DNA from: Bacteroidales bacterium
Lineage (GTDB): Bacteria; Bacteroidota; Bacteroidia; Bacteroidales; P3
Length of the DNA stretch: 49,644 bases
Assembly (NCBI GenBank): GCA_017962615.1
Contig: JAGCUZ010000015.1
Location: forward strand, 1 to 49,644
Reading direction: 5' to 3'
Each line of letters begins with the position of its first letter. Within the stretch, counting starts at the first letter, position 1. Below the pieces are notes generated by a model, which did not search any database, was not told the DNA's origin, and was given only the letters and a program-made list of their open reading frames with translations. A program made the position numbers and the translations under genes. Positions 23,222-31,985 of this stretch are shown here, piece after piece.

Positions 23222-24007
23222 ATGAAAAAACTTTTATTTTTTGTATCTGTACAATTGTTCTTTGTATCTGCTTTGTTTGCGCAAAGTGAGGGAATGCAGT
23301 CACTCCCAGATGAAATTACAATCAACGTGGGCGATGTGAGTTTCACCATGATAAAGGTTGAGGCCGGCAGTTTCATGATGGGCTGTACTGGCGAACAAGG
23401 CAACGATTGCGAGGACAGAGAGAAACCATGTCACAATGTCACCATTACGCAGGACTACTACATAGGCAAGTTCGAGGTGACACAAGAACTGTACGAGGCT
23501 GTGATGGGTGTTAACCCAAGCAAATCCAAAGGTTACGACCACCCTGTGGAAATGGTAAGTTGGGAGGACGCGCAAGAGTTCTGCACCAAGTTGAGCCGCC
23601 TGACGGGTCGCCGCTTCACCCTTCCCACAGAGGCGGAATGGGAATATGCCGCTCGTGGCGGTGAAAAATCATTGTGGTCAAAATACAGTGGCAGTGACAA
23701 TGTGGATGACGTTGCATGGCATAAAGGCAACAGTGGAATACATACTCATCCTGTTGGGCGCTTGCGCCCTAATGAACTAGGAATATACGACATGAGCGGC
23801 AATGTATATGAGTGGTGTCAGGACTGGTGTGGCACTTATAGCAATTCCAACCAGACCGATCCTACAGGACCATATTCGGGCCATGCCCGCGTGGGGCGCG
23901 GTGGCTGTTATCTCTGTGGTACGTGGTCTAGTCGCATTACGTACCGCCCTCGCTTCACGCCCGGCTATCGCGATAGTTACGTTGGCTTCCGCGTTGTGCT
24001 TCGGTAG
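23222..24007 (+). CDS. Secreted SUMF1-fold (formylglycine-generating enzyme-like) protein
   Basis: 261 residues. Signal peptide MKKLLFFVSVQLFFVSALFAQ. SUMF1/FGE-sulfatase domain: VEAGSFMMGC, FEVTQELYEAVMG, PVEMVSWEDAQEFC, LPTEAEWEYAARGG, GNVYEWCQDW and YVGFRVVL. In the region matching the FGE active site (YxCxxxxC) the first Cys is present in GGCYLCGTWSS, but the second is replaced by Ser, so true formylglycine-generating activity is doubtful. Bacteroidota have many such proteins with binding or unknown roles. The ATG at 23222 is preferred over 23207 because the signal peptide begins there. Codons are less G+C-rich than in the flanking core genes. Confidence 0.85.
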   Translation: MKKLLFFVSVQLFFVSALFAQSEGMQSLPDEITINVGDVSFTMIKVEAGSFMMGCTGEQGNDCEDREKPCHNVTITQDYYIGKFEVTQELYEAVMGVNPSKSKGYDHPVEMVSWEDAQEFCTKLSRLTGRRFTLPTEAEWEYAARGGEKSLWSKYSGSDNVDDVAWHKGNSGIHTHPVGRLRPNELGIYDMSGNVYEWCQDWCGTYSNSNQTDPTGPYSGHARVGRGGCYLCGTWSSRITYRPRFTPGYRDSYVGFRVVLR

Positions 24008-24147
24008 TTATACTACAATGCCGTCTATCATATCTAAGCCAACATCAGTTTATTATAATGCAGCGGAATAATAAACCGCAGAGAGAATAAAAAACTTTTT
24101 AAATTAAAACCGACGGGCCGATGGGATATAACAGGCAACAACTAAAA

Positions 24148-24576
24148 ATGAAAAAAACTTTTTTCTTGCTACTTATGGTGGCTGGTATTGGAATGTGTGC
24201 ACATGCGCAACAAAGTTCTTCTGCGGAGAATAATGCACAGGGTTGCTACTTGGCTGAAAACATGGCAGATGAGTGCTCGTTTGCGGTGGATGAAGTAGAG
24301 CCAAGTATATCTGGAACAAGAGTGACAATCAAAGTTACAGTTAGGCCTACGTTTACACCAGACAAAGAGGGAGAGTACATTGTCGTCATATCTCCTACAG
24401 GTCGATTGAGTAACATATTGGACTCACAACAAAAATCAGTTGAATTTTGGTATACAGGCAGATCGTGGAATCCTAACTACGCAACAGTGAATTTTTATTG
24501 TTCTGTTGATGACAACACTTACAATCAGTGTAATTCAAATAGTTTCACAGTTTCCTCATGTCATAGAAAAAGGTAG
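24148..24576 (+). CDS. Small secreted protein of unknown function
   Basis: 142 residues. Signal peptide MKKTFFLLLMVAGIGMCAHAQ. The mature domain has the alternating pattern of a beta-sandwich (TRVTIKVTVRPTFTPDKEGEYIVVISP) and paired cysteines. No family recognised. Base composition is A+T-richer than core genes. Possibly in the same transcriptional unit as the SUMF1-like gene 140 bp upstream. The frame is open to an ATG at 24121; 24148 gives a normal signal peptide. Confidence 0.65.
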   Translation: MKKTFFLLLMVAGIGMCAHAQQSSSAENNAQGCYLAENMADECSFAVDEVEPSISGTRVTIKVTVRPTFTPDKEGEYIVVISPTGRLSNILDSQQKSVEFWYTGRSWNPNYATVNFYCSVDDNTYNQCNSNSFTVSSCHRKR

Positions 24577-24676
24577 GCAAAGGCCTTTTATGGAACATAT
24601 TGTGTTCTTATCTAACCAATATGTTCTGTGTTTTGTTGAGGGTGCTACCATATCTAAGGGGCACCCTCATTCATTC

Positions 24677-24928
24677 TTAAAGGATTTCCCAGTGGCCGCC
24701 TTTGTCGGGACCGATGCGGCGTAGGCTACCCTCTGCTTGGAGTTTTGCTATTGTCTTTGCAACCGCGCGACGGGAAATGCCCAAACGGTCGGCCATCTCC
24801 TGTGTCGTAATGCCCTTATTTTTTCTGATAAGTTCAATGATTTTCTGTGAACTCACAGTCGGTTCCTTTTGGAGATTCTCAACACATTGTGTAGAGAATC
24901 GAGTCGCGGATGCGGTTGGCGTGGTGGG
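24677..24928 (-). pseudogene. Fragment of an ATP-binding (AlbA_2-type) regulator: C-terminal winged helix only
   Basis: The minus frame ending at TAA (24679-24677) reads ...SSQKIIELIRKNKGITTQEM then ADRLGISRRAVAKTIAKLQAE and ends GPDKGGHWEIL. This is the winged-helix tail found at the C-terminus of AlbA_2/RecG-type ATP-binding regulators in Bacteroidota. The N-terminal several hundred residues are missing: upstream the frame runs into the 3' end of the ABC transporter gene. A short GTG-started protein of about 58 residues (from 24856) is possible, but a truncated gene is more likely. Confidence 0.65.
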
Positions 24929-26824
24929 CTATTGGTCGAGGTGCTGGAGGGCGGTGAGGGTCTTGTAGAGGCCTTCTTCTTGCTGCAGGGTGGCGTGGGT
25001 GCCGCGCTGCACTATGCGTCCGTGGTCGAGCACCAGTATGCGGTCGGCGTTCTGAATGGTGGCGAGGCGGTGGGCGATGACCAGCACGGTGCGGTCTTTC
25101 ATCAGCCGCTCGAGGGCTTGCTGCACGGCGTGCTCAGACTGTGCGTCGAGAGCCGAGGTGGCCTCGTCGAGGACAAGGATTGGCGGGTCCTTGAGGAGCG
25201 CGCGCGCTATGCATATACGTTGCCGCTGGCCGCCCGAGAGGAGTGTGCCGCGGTTGCCTATGACGGTGTCGTAGCCTTGCGGCAACCGCTCGATGAACTC
25301 GTCGGCAAAGGCGGCGCGGGCGGCGGCCTGGATGTCGGCCATGGTGGCGCCGGGCTGCCCGAAGGCTATGTTGGCCGCCACGGTGTCGTTGAAGAGGATG
25401 CAGTCTTGCGACACTATGCCTATCAGCGCTCGCAGAGAGTCGATGTTGAGCTGCTTGATGGGGTGCCCGTCGATGAGTATCTCGCCAGAGGTGACGTCGT
25501 AGAAGCGTGGCAGCAGGTCGGCCAGCGTGGTCTTGCCGGCGCCGGAGGGGCCTACAAGGGCCACGGTGGTGCCTCGGGGCAGGGTGAAGGAGATGTCGCG
25601 AAGAATATAATTTAGTTTTGAGTTATTAGTTTTAAGTGCTAAGTGGCTGGCGCGGTTTGGGCTGGCGGGTTGCTGCTCGCCGATAACGGCTTCGCTATTG
25701 TAGGCGAAGCTTACGTTGCGGTACTCGATGCTGTGGGTGAAGGTGTCGATGCGCAGGGCGTCGGGAGCCTCGGTGATCTTCTCGTCGGCCTCCATAACCT
25801 CAAAGATGCGTGCCGCCGAGGCGGAGCCTTTCTGCAGGCTGTTGTAGGTCTTGACGAGGGCCTGCACGGGCGGGATGAGGCGTGCGAAGAGTATTACGAA
25901 GAGTATGAAGACCGACGACAGCAGTCTGCCCTGCAGCACCTGGCTGCCGCCAAGGATGAGGATGGCCACGAGGCCCACGGTGCCCAGCACCTCGGAGAGG
26001 GGGCTGGAGAGCTCGCGGCGGCGCGCCACGCGCACCATCGACCGCGCATAGCTGTCGTTGACCTCGCGGAACTGCCGCCGGGTGCGCCCCTCCTGCCCGA
26101 AGGCTCGCACCACGCGCATGGAGGACAGGGCCTCGTCGAGCCGTGCAAAGAGCTGGCCGAGCTGCGTCTGCCCGGCGGTGGAGTTGCGCTTAAGGCTGCG
26201 CCCTATACGGGCTATCAGGTAGACCGACAGCGGCAGCACGAGGAGGAAGAGGAAGAAGAGCCGCGCGCTGATGAATATCAGCACGAAACAGAAGACGACG
26301 ATGTTGACGGGGTCTTTGACGAGCGACTGGAGGGTGCTGACCACCGACCACTCGACGTCGGCGAGGTCGTTGCTGAGGCGGCTCACTATGTCGCCACGGC
26401 GCTGCGAGTTGAAGTAGGAGACGGGCAGAATGGTGATGCGGTGGAAGAGGTCGCCGCGTATGCGTTCTATTATGCCGTTGCGAATGGGACTCAGGAAGAA
26501 TAGGGCCAGGTAGCGGAAGAGGTTGGAGAGCAGGTTCAGGGCCAGATAGCCGCCCGATACGGCGAGCAGGCAGGGCCAGATGCCCAGGGTGGCCTTGCGG
26601 GCGTGCAGCTCGTAGACCATCCATTGCGACAGCGCCTCCTGGTTGAACGCCAGCTGTGGAGCGTGGTCGGGCGGGGTGCTGATGCCGAATAGGAGCTCGA
26701 CGAAGGGGACAATCATGACGAATGTGCCGAGGTTGAAGAGTACGGCCAGCAGGTTGAACAGGACGTTCAGCACTATCTCTTTCTTGAAGAAGCGCAGGTA
26801 GCGCAGTACTTTCACTATCGGCAT
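24929..26824 (-). CDS. ABC exporter (MsbA-like), with repeat-derived insertion in the ATPase domain
   Basis: 631 residues: six transmembrane helices (about 1-330) then a nucleotide-binding domain with Walker A GPSGAGKT, signature LLSGGQRQR and Walker B ILVLDEATSALD. Half-transporters of this type move lipids or drugs across the inner membrane as dimers. Between the first two beta strands (...VSFAYNSEAV and LRDISFTLPRG) are 27 extra residues, encoded by 25604-25684, which contain an in-frame mosaic repeat (PASPNRASHLALKTNNSKL). Start ATG at 26824 overlaps the upstream gene by 10 bp. Confidence 0.9.
   Translation of the reverse strand: MPIVKVLRYLRFFKKEIVLNVLFNLLAVLFNLGTFVMIVPFVELLFGISTPPDHAPQLAFNQEALSQWMVYELHARKATLGIWPCLLAVSGGYLALNLLSNLFRYLALFFLSPIRNGIIERIRGDLFHRITILPVSYFNSQRRGDIVSRLSNDLADVEWSVVSTLQSLVKDPVNIVVFCFVLIFISARLFFLFLLVLPLSVYLIARIGRSLKRNSTAGQTQLGQLFARLDEALSSMRVVRAFGQEGRTRRQFREVNDSYARSMVRVARRRELSSPLSEVLGTVGLVAILILGGSQVLQGRLLSSVFILFVILFARLIPPVQALVKTYNSLQKGSASAARIFEVMEADEKITEAPDALRIDTFTHSIEYRNVSFAYNSEAVIGEQQPASPNRASHLALKTNNSKLNYILRDISFTLPRGTTVALVGPSGAGKTTLADLLPRFYDVTSGEILIDGHPIKQLNIDSLRALIGIVSQDCILFNDTVAANIAFGQPGATMADIQAAARAAFADEFIERLPQGYDTVIGNRGTLLSGGQRQRICIARALLKDPPILVLDEATSALDAQSEHAVQQALERLMKDRTVLVIAHRLATIQNADRILVLDHGRIVQRGTHATLQQEEGLYKTLTALQHLDQ
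25609..25655 (+). repeat. Intragenic composite mosaic repeat copy
   Basis: Heptamers TTTTGAG, TTATTAG, TTTTAAG, TGCTAAG (25616-25643) followed by core TGGCTGGCGCGG (25644-25655). It lies within the ABC exporter gene and is read in frame on the minus strand. All other copies are intergenic or touch gene ends. Confidence 0.9.
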
Positions 26825-28686
26825 ATCGTCAGGCGTGCTTGTTGGGTGGATGATGGCGAGAGCTTGATGCGGTCGGGGCGCAGCTGGCTCTCGAGGAGGC
26901 ATTGCTGTATGGCCTGTGCCTGCCCCTTGCGAGGAGCCGACACGACGACCTTGAGCGTCGGGTTTTCGAGTAGGAACTGGGCGTAGGCTTCCATCACCTT
27001 GCGTCCCTCGTGCGAGAGGGCTTCATCTTTCGCCCCGTCGCCCTTGAGGAAGCATGATGGGCGCAGCGCGATGGGCGACTCCTTGCCGGTCATGCTGGCC
27101 CGAAGGGTGTCCTTTACGGTGCCCTTGGTGGCCCGCACCGCGTCGCGGCTGTAGTAGAGCACCACGGGGTTGCAGCCTTTGGTCTGGAAGACCACCAGGT
27201 TGTTGTGGTCCATGGAGAGGAGGGCGGCGATGCGGCCGTCGGTGGAGTCGATGATGTAGCGTGCCGGCGGGACGCCGAAGCGGTGGACCGTCAGCGTGCC
27301 GCCTGCGGGTTTGGGAGCGTCGGCCGTGCCGCCGCAGAGGGCAATGCCTTCGAACATCTTCATGGCCTCGGGGCGTGCCTCGGGGTAGAGGTCGAAGAAG
27401 AATATGTCGGCTCCGCCGGCTCCGCGGTAGTCGGTGGGGCGAGCGGCGTAGTAGGCCTGGAGGCCGTCGGCGGTGACGCCGAAGCAGATGTCGTCGCCGT
27501 CGGTGTTGATGGGCATGCCCATGTTGGTGGGGCGTTCTATGTCTTCGTTCTCGAGGTCGATGTGGTACATGTCGTAGCCGCCGAAGCCTTCCCAGCCGTT
27601 GGAGCCGAAGTAGAGGGTGTGGCCGTCGGCGTGGATGAAGGGGCATTTCTCGTTGCCCGGCGTGTTGACGGTGGTGCCGAGGTTCTCGGCGCGTCCCCAG
27701 TCGCCGTTGGGGAGACGGCGGCAGCGCCAGATGTCGGTGCCGCCAGCGCCGCCCGAGCGGTTGGAGGCGAAGTAGAGGGTGCTGCCGTCGGGGCTTACAG
27801 AGGGCTGCGACTCCCAGCTGTGCTCGCCGTTGATGGTGGCTCCGGCTTTCTCGAGCGGCGACCAGATGCCTGCGTCGCAGGTGGAGTGGTAGATGTCGCA
27901 GTTGGCGTAGCCGTCTTCGGTGGTGGTGAGTATGGAGTTGTAGAGGTGGCGCCTGTCGGCGGTGAGGGTCACGCCGCCCTCGTTGTCGGTCTGGTTGAAT
28001 GGGAAGGCCATCTCGCGTCCGGCCGAGAAGGTGCTGTCGTTGTCGCGGTAGCTCACGTGCAGCGTGGGGATGAACTCGTTGAGTTCCTTCACGTAGATGG
28101 TGTATTCCCTGCGGCGCGGCAGAGCACGGAGGTACCACAGCTCGCGGCCGTCGACGGTGAGATAGGGGAGTAGCTCGCTGTATTTGGAGGAGGCACCTTT
28201 CACCATCCTGGGAGCGAAGGGGACCTGATGCTCGTAGCCGTCGGCAAGGAAGCGGCACCAGCGCAGGTAGTTGGCGGCCTCCTCGCGCAGGGCGTCGTTC
28301 TCGGCCGAAGGCGCTGCGGCGGCCATGTCGTTGAAGCGCTCGAAGCGGCTTATGGCCTGGCGGTAGCGGCCGTAGCTGTAGTCGACCACACCCATGTAGT
28401 AGTGTGCGCGGGGCTCCTTGTAGTCGGGGTTTACCTGCAGCAGCTTGGTGAAGTAGTGCTTTATGGCGCCGGCGTTGTCGTCGCGCCGTACGGCGATAAG
28501 TCCCAGGTAGTAGTAGGGGTCGGCGGCATTGGAGTAGCGTTGCGAGAGTTTCTTGAATGCAGCGCGTGCCTCGGTAAGGCGGTTTGCTTCGTAGGACTTG
28601 ACGGCGTTGGCATACAGCGTGGCGTCGCTGCCTTTGAACTGAGCAGGGACGCTCTGCGCCGCGGCGGTGAGGCACAAAAGCAACAT
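26815..28686 (-). CDS. PorE-like TPR / WD40-like (PD40) periplasmic protein
   Basis: 623 residues from the first ATG. A short hydrophobic N-terminus (MLLLCLTAAAQS), TPR helices at about 20-145, a PD40 beta-propeller at about 160-430 (PSVSPDGSTLYFASNRSGGAGGTDIW, LYFGSNGWEGFGGYDMY), a small beta domain, and a C-terminal degenerate OmpA-like segment. This layout resembles PorE, a periplasmic T9SS component, fitting the T9SS cargo in the window. Codons upstream of the ATG encode RRHTGLALLA, the rest of a good signal peptide, but no ATG, GTG or TTG is in frame there because a mosaic repeat begins: the true start is uncertain. Confidence 0.75.
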   Translation of the reverse strand: MLLLCLTAAAQSVPAQFKGSDATLYANAVKSYEANRLTEARAAFKKLSQRYSNAADPYYYLGLIAVRRDDNAGAIKHYFTKLLQVNPDYKEPRAHYYMGVVDYSYGRYRQAISRFERFNDMAAAAPSAENDALREEAANYLRWCRFLADGYEHQVPFAPRMVKGASSKYSELLPYLTVDGRELWYLRALPRRREYTIYVKELNEFIPTLHVSYRDNDSTFSAGREMAFPFNQTDNEGGVTLTADRRHLYNSILTTTEDGYANCDIYHSTCDAGIWSPLEKAGATINGEHSWESQPSVSPDGSTLYFASNRSGGAGGTDIWRCRRLPNGDWGRAENLGTTVNTPGNEKCPFIHADGHTLYFGSNGWEGFGGYDMYHIDLENEDIERPTNMGMPINTDGDDICFGVTADGLQAYYAARPTDYRGAGGADIFFFDLYPEARPEAMKMFEGIALCGGTADAPKPAGGTLTVHRFGVPPARYIIDSTDGRIAALLSMDHNNLVVFQTKGCNPVVLYYSRDAVRATKGTVKDTLRASMTGKESPIALRPSCFLKGDGAKDEALSHEGRKVMEAYAQFLLENPTLKVVVSAPRKGQAQAIQQCLLESQLRPDRIKLSPSSTQQARLTICR

Positions 28687-28726
28687 GGCAAGCAGGGCCA
28701 GGCCTGTGTGCCGGCGGGGATTACAG

Positions 28727-28816
28727 ATAGATAGGATAGAGGCGATAGATATGATAGAAGTTCTAAGTTATTAGTTTTAAGTTTTAAGTGGCTGACGCGG
28801 TTTTAATTTTTAATTT
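28727..28816 (+). repeat. Composite mosaic repeat copy
   Basis: Nonamers (28727-28760), heptamers TTCTAAG, TTATTAG, TTTTAAG, TTTTAAG (28761-28788), core TGGCTGACGCGG (28789-28800) and AT heptamers TTTTAAT x2. It fills most of the gap between sufD and the PorE-like gene and borders the damaged start of the latter. Confidence 0.9.
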
Positions 28817-28833
28817 CGTGGACGGCGCTGGTT

Positions 28834-30107
28834 TTACAGCTTTGTGGGGTCGATGTTGAAGTCGGGCGGGGTGCAGCCGCAGGTGTTGGCGCACGAGAGG
28901 GCGCATTCTGAGCAGGCGGTGAGCTCGCCGTGCAGGCGTTTCTTCACCATGTCGGCGAGTCGTTCGCGCAGGGCTGCTATGCCTATGCTTTGCAGCACCT
29001 CGTCGCAGAAGGCGTACATAAGCAGTGTGCGCGCGTTGCGCAGGCTGATGCCGCGCTGCTGTATGTAGAAGAGGGCCTGCTCGTCGAGCTGTCCGATGGT
29101 GGAGCCGTGCGAGCATTTCACGTCGTCGTTGTATATCTCGAGGAAGGGCTTGGTTTGCACGAAAGCTTTGTCGGTGAGCAGCAGGTTCTTGTTGGACTGG
29201 TAGGCCTCGGTCTTGACGGCTCCTTCGCGCACCAGCACATGGCCGTTGAAGGAGCCGTGGGCGGCATCGTCGAGGATGCCTTTGTACAGCTCTCGGCTGT
29301 TGCAGTTGGGGCAAGCATGGTCGACGTAGACGTAGTTGTCGCAGCGCTGCTCGCGGTCGATGAGGTAGAGGCCGTGCACCTCGGTGTTGCAGTGCTCGCC
29401 GAGCATCGTCACCACGTTGTGGTTGCGTATGGAGCCGCCGTTGAGGGTGACGCCCACCGAGCGCAACTCGGCGCCTTGGCGCATGGTTACGAAGGTCTGG
29501 TTGAGCAGGGCGGTGGAGTCGTTGAGGTTCTGCATCTTGTAGTGCTCCAGATGGCTTTCTTCGTCCATGGACACCAGCGTTACGTTGTTGGAGAAGCCTG
29601 CCAGGTCGGTGTGGCTGTCGTCGCATTGTATCAGCGTGAGTGCGCTGCCGCGGCCCAGAGCCACAACGTGGCGCAGGTGGAGCATAAGGGCGGTGTCGGC
29701 GTTGGCCACCGAGAGGAGTTGCACGGGGCGTTGCAGGCGTACCCCGTCGGGCACATAGAGAAAAAGGCCGTCGGTGGCGGCATCGGCGTTGAGGGCGAGG
29801 TAGGGGTTGCCGTCAGTGTCGACCTGTGCGGCAAGCTGCCGAAGCAGGTCGGCGTGGTTGCGGCGGGCCTCGTTGATGCTGCAGCATGTCACACCGGCTT
29901 CGGTGGCAAACGTAGGCATGGTGGCATAGCCGTTGACGAAAGCCACGCGGTAGGCCTCGAGGTTGGGAATGTTGCATTGGTAGTCGTAGCGGCGCGGCAT
30001 GGCTTGGTCGGGCAGCGAGAGCTCTTCTTTGAGGAACGCCTCGAAGTTCACATTGCGCCACACCTCGTTCTTGCGCATGCTCAGTGCGGCTTCTTGGTAG
30101 CGTGCTT

Positions 30108-30111
<4 letters not shown>
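28834..30111 (-). CDS. sufD: Fe-S cluster assembly protein SufD
   Basis: 425 residues with the right-handed beta-helix core of SufB/SufD: LMLHLRHVVALGRGSALTLIQC, VHGLYLIDREQRCDNYVYVDH, and the C-terminal conserved DDVKCSHGSTIGQLDEQALFYIQQRGI. It scaffolds Fe-S clusters with SufB and SufC. ATG at 30111 overlaps the sufC stop by four bases (ATGA). The C-terminal tail has a Cys-rich segment (TACSECALSCANTCGC), longer and richer in Cys than usual. No sufS follows. Confidence 0.93.
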
Positions 30112-30863
<752 letters not shown>

Positions 30864-30927
30864 ATTATGTATATATTATTGGTTTTAATAACTTTAACTG
30901 TATTGTTGGACATTGGTTAGGAATATA

Positions 30928-30935
30928 CAAAGTTA
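30928..30935 (-). promoter_or_regulatory. -7 box of the sufCD promoter
   Basis: TAACTTTG on the minus strand, about 65 bp before the sufC ATG. The -33 element is only a T-run. Back-to-back with the promoter at 30963-30993. Confidence 0.55.
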
Positions 30936-30962
30936 CGAAAAAAAAAGAGACTGAAAAAATAT

Positions 30963-30993
30963 TTTGCCATTCCGCCCTTTCTGCGTATCTTTG
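30963..30993 (+). promoter_or_regulatory. Bacteroidota-type promoter
   Basis: TTTG (30963-30966), 19-bp spacer, TATCTTTG (30986-30993). Drives the SAM hydrolase family gene with a leader of about 43 nt. Confidence 0.8.
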
Positions 30994-31042
30994 CATTATC
31001 GCAGCATTTCAGCTGCGTTGGCTTAAATGGTTGATAATTAAC

Positions 31043-31834
31043 ATGGCATCGCCGATAGTGACACTCACGGCCGACTGGGGTGTCGGTGATTTTTTCGCCG
31101 GCATGGTGAAGGGGCGCCTGATGCGCAGCATTGCCGATGTGCGCATTGTTGATATCAGTCTCGGCATAGAGCCCTACGACATACGTCAGGCACTGTTCGT
31201 GGTTGCCAACAGTTACCGCCAGTTTCCTCAGGGCACCATACACATCATCGACGTCAACAGCCACGAGAACGCCTCGCGCAAGCATATCGTCATGCTCTGC
31301 AACGGTCACTATTTCATAGCCAACGACAACGGTATCCTCGGTGCCCTGGCCGCCGGTGGCGACGCCCAGGTGGTGGACATCAACACGGGCACGGATGAGC
31401 GCGGCAGCTCGAACTTTGCAGCCTTCGACTACTACTGCGACGCCGCGGCGCTGCTGGCACGCGGCATGCCCGTCGCCGAGCTTGGCGCGCCCCACGGCTC
31501 CCTCCTTGTATGCATGCTGCCCAACCCGCTGTTTACAGGCAACGAGTTGTCGGCAAGCATTATACATATTGACAGCTATGGCAATGCCTACCTGAACATC
31601 ACCCTCGGCCAGTTCGAGGCGTTCCGTGCAGGGCGTAGGTTTAGGGCAAGAATCAAGGACAGCATTATTGAGAAGATACAGCCGACTTTCTCGGCAGAAG
31701 GTACACGGGGGATTTCGCTCATGGTGTCGAACACCGGCTACCTGATGCTCAGCATGTTTCAGCGCGGTGCCGGCTCGCTCTTCGGACTCAACACCGGCGA
31801 CCCTGTACGATTCCAGTTTCTGGAAACTATTTAA
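31043..31834 (+). CDS. SAM hydroxide adenosyltransferase family protein (DUF62)
   Basis: 263 residues. N-terminus PIVTLTADWGVGDFFAGMVKG with the conserved Asp of the family, IDVNSHENASRKHIVM and IHIDSYGNAYLNI. Members hydrolyse S-adenosylmethionine to adenosine and methionine, or are halogenating relatives; the former is far more common. The ATG at 31043 is fixed by the family N-terminus and the promoter; the frame is open upstream to 30848 but non-coding there. Confidence 0.88.
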   Translation: MASPIVTLTADWGVGDFFAGMVKGRLMRSIADVRIVDISLGIEPYDIRQALFVVANSYRQFPQGTIHIIDVNSHENASRKHIVMLCNGHYFIANDNGILGALAAGGDAQVVDINTGTDERGSSNFAAFDYYCDAAALLARGMPVAELGAPHGSLLVCMLPNPLFTGNELSASIIHIDSYGNAYLNITLGQFEAFRAGRRFRARIKDSIIEKIQPTFSAEGTRGISLMVSNTGYLMLSMFQRGAGSLFGLNTGDPVRFQFLETI

Positions 31835-31889
31835 GTTGCAGCTAACATATTGACCGTGTGTTGTCTGTGTAAACGGATGCATTTTTTTC

Positions 31890-31920
31890 TTTGTCGTTTT
31901 CCAAAAAATACTTATCTTTG
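31890..31920 (+). promoter_or_regulatory. Bacteroidota-type promoter
   Basis: TTTG (31890-31893), 19-bp spacer, TATCTTTG (31913-31920). Serves the DUF1846 gene; leader of about 60 nt. Confidence 0.8.
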
Positions 31921-31985
31921 CATCCCGTAGTTTTTCTCTAAATATTAACCGAGGCTATGCGAATGGCCTTGTAAATCTTTTTTTT

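Noticed and set aside
27205..28173. 322-codon plus frame opposite the PorE-like gene
   Set aside because: Shadow of a G+C-rich gene; Val/Gly/Ala-rich, no domain.
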